Shown here: positions 63,203-64,000 of the stretch, piece after piece | Position numbering within the stretch: the first letter of the stretch is position 1 | Layout: the number at the start of each line of letters is the position of its first letter | Assembly: GCA_023376005.1 (NCBI GenBank) | Contig: CM042141.1 | Span: forward strand, 89,981,671 to 90,045,670 | DNA from: Doryteuthis pealeii | Lineage: Eukaryota; Mollusca; Cephalopoda; Myopsida; Loliginidae | Reading direction: 5' to 3' | DNA: 64,000 bases | Translations under genes and position numbers: made by a program | Notes under the pieces: model-generated | What the model saw: only the letters and a program-made list of their open reading frames with translations | Told to the model about the DNA's origin: nothing | Databases searched by the model: none

Positions 63203-63244
63203 CCACACTGATGAGAGGTGAAACCTCGAAACACGTGTCTGTGG
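63203..63244 (+). ncRNA. Hammerhead ribozyme, intact
   Basis: Stem I CCACA (63203-63207) with TGTGG (63240-63244); CTGATGA 63208-63214; stem II GAGGT/ACCTC with loop GAA; GAAA 63228-63231; stem III ACAC/GTGT with no loop; C at 63239 as cleavage-site base. All conserved core bases are present. The loop-less stem III suggests activity as a dimer or only weakly as a monomer. Confidence 0.82.
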
Positions 63245-63511
63245 ATAACTTATTTATTAATATATACTCCCAATTTGGTTGAGTTCTCTAAATAGGGATT
63301 TAATTGTAAAATTCACCGTTCTGGCGTGTAGCTAACCCTCACTTTGTTTACAAAGTTCGAGGACTCTAGTGAATTCATTCCCGCTTAGAAATGTATCAAT
63401 CAAACATTCTCCTATATTTGACAGCCGCTACTGGCCACATGGGTAAGAAACTTGGCGAACTAAAATTCATTCAGGTCTCAAACCCGGCCAGGGGTAGCTG
63501 TTAAAGTGTAG

Positions 63512-63553
63512 CCATACTGATGAGAGGTAAAACCTCAAAACACGTGTCTGTGG
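63512..63553 (+). ncRNA. Hammerhead ribozyme, second copy, core mutated
   Basis: Stem I CCATA/TGTGG, CTGATGA, stem II GAGGT/ACCTC, but CAAAAC in place of CGAAAC, so the essential core G is A. Stem III ACACGTGT and C are conserved. Probably inactive. Confidence 0.75.
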
Positions 63554-63557
63554 ATAA

Positions 63558-63596
<39 letters not shown>

Positions 63597-63598
<2 letters not shown>

Positions 63599-63711
63599 TC
63601 TACATTGTATTGAGCACTTTGTATTTGTTTTTTCTCAACCTTAACCTCTGGATATTGTGCGCTTCCAACGATCGTTCTTATACCCACCGGTAAGTTAATA
63701 CTTATACATAT

Positions 63712-63751
<40 letters not shown>

Positions 63752-63924
63752 GACACGGAAAAGTTTATATCATAGTTTCATTTTAAATTTCATTTATTTA
63801 TTTTATTTTTTTTCAATGCTATTGCAATTCAAAAATGATTGTCCAAGGTTTTATTAATTTCGAAGTATTTTCATTTTCAGAGACGTTTTCAATAACAAAA
63901 TCAATGTACTGGCTGTTATTGAGA

Positions 63925-63962
<38 letters not shown>

Positions 63963-64000
63963 CTAAAGCGGAGCGAATCAACTTTTGTTTCCTAAAGGCT
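63597..64000. other. Intron end of window
   Basis: AT microsatellites and unassigned AT-rich sequence. No exon matching gene 1 exon g was found. Confidence 0.5.

Larger units (their letters stand above)
63199..63560 (+). mobile_element. Retrozyme-like element: one 309 bp unit between two hammerhead copies
   Basis: About 52 bp (GTAGCCAYACTGATGAGAGG through GTGTCTGTGGATAACTTA) occurs at 63199 and again at 63508. Between predicted cleavage sites (63239 and 63548) lie exactly 309 bp. (AT)n tracts flank both ends. No protein coding. Confidence 0.72.

Overview
Eukaryotic, intron-rich, AT-rich, repeat-saturated DNA. The protein relatives, the many tRNA-derived SINEs, the simple repeats and the LINE 3' fragments fit a mollusc, most likely a cephalopod such as an octopus. 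The species is inferred, not proven. There are no bacterial operons and no long ORFs. Real coding sequence is split into exons of 32 to 239 bp. I found exons by acceptor/donor signals, continuous reading phase and agreement between two paralogues.

The window holds two tandem plus-strand genes for secreted zinc metalloproteases of the M12B/ADAMTS-like type. Gene 1 (1381-26023) lacks its 5' exons, which lie left of the window. Its ten visible exons join in one open frame of 400 codons plus stop: catalytic domain with HEIGH...HD zinc site, cysteine-rich ADAMTS-type region, six-cysteine PLAC-like module, Ser/Thr-rich tail and a hydrophobic C-terminus. Gene 2 (44240-62926, running off the right edge) has its signal-peptide exon, propeptide with cysteine switch, RSKR furin site, and the same catalytic exons with the same phases and almost the same lengths. 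It carries two opposite one-base frameshifts in propeptide exons. Such enzymes are abundant in cephalopod salivary secretions, but the sequence does not show where these are expressed.

The rest is introns and an 18 kb intergenic region full of mobile DNA: at least four SINE/repeat families, 3' ends of three LINE lineages, deleted mariner and hAT elements, MITEs, solo LTRs (one with a clean 4 bp target duplication nested in an older repeat), foldback elements, perfect palindromes and (AT)n tracts.

The most notable non-coding signal is a set of hammerhead self-cleaving ribozyme motifs (CUGANGA, stem II, GAAA, short stem III, stem I) at about ten places on both strands, mostly beside (AT)n tracts. 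The clearest, at 63203-63244, is repeated 309 bp downstream, which is the layout of a retrozyme or Penelope-type element.

Gene 1 and gene 2 are close paralogues in the same orientation, so they look like a local tandem family that probably continues beyond both edges.
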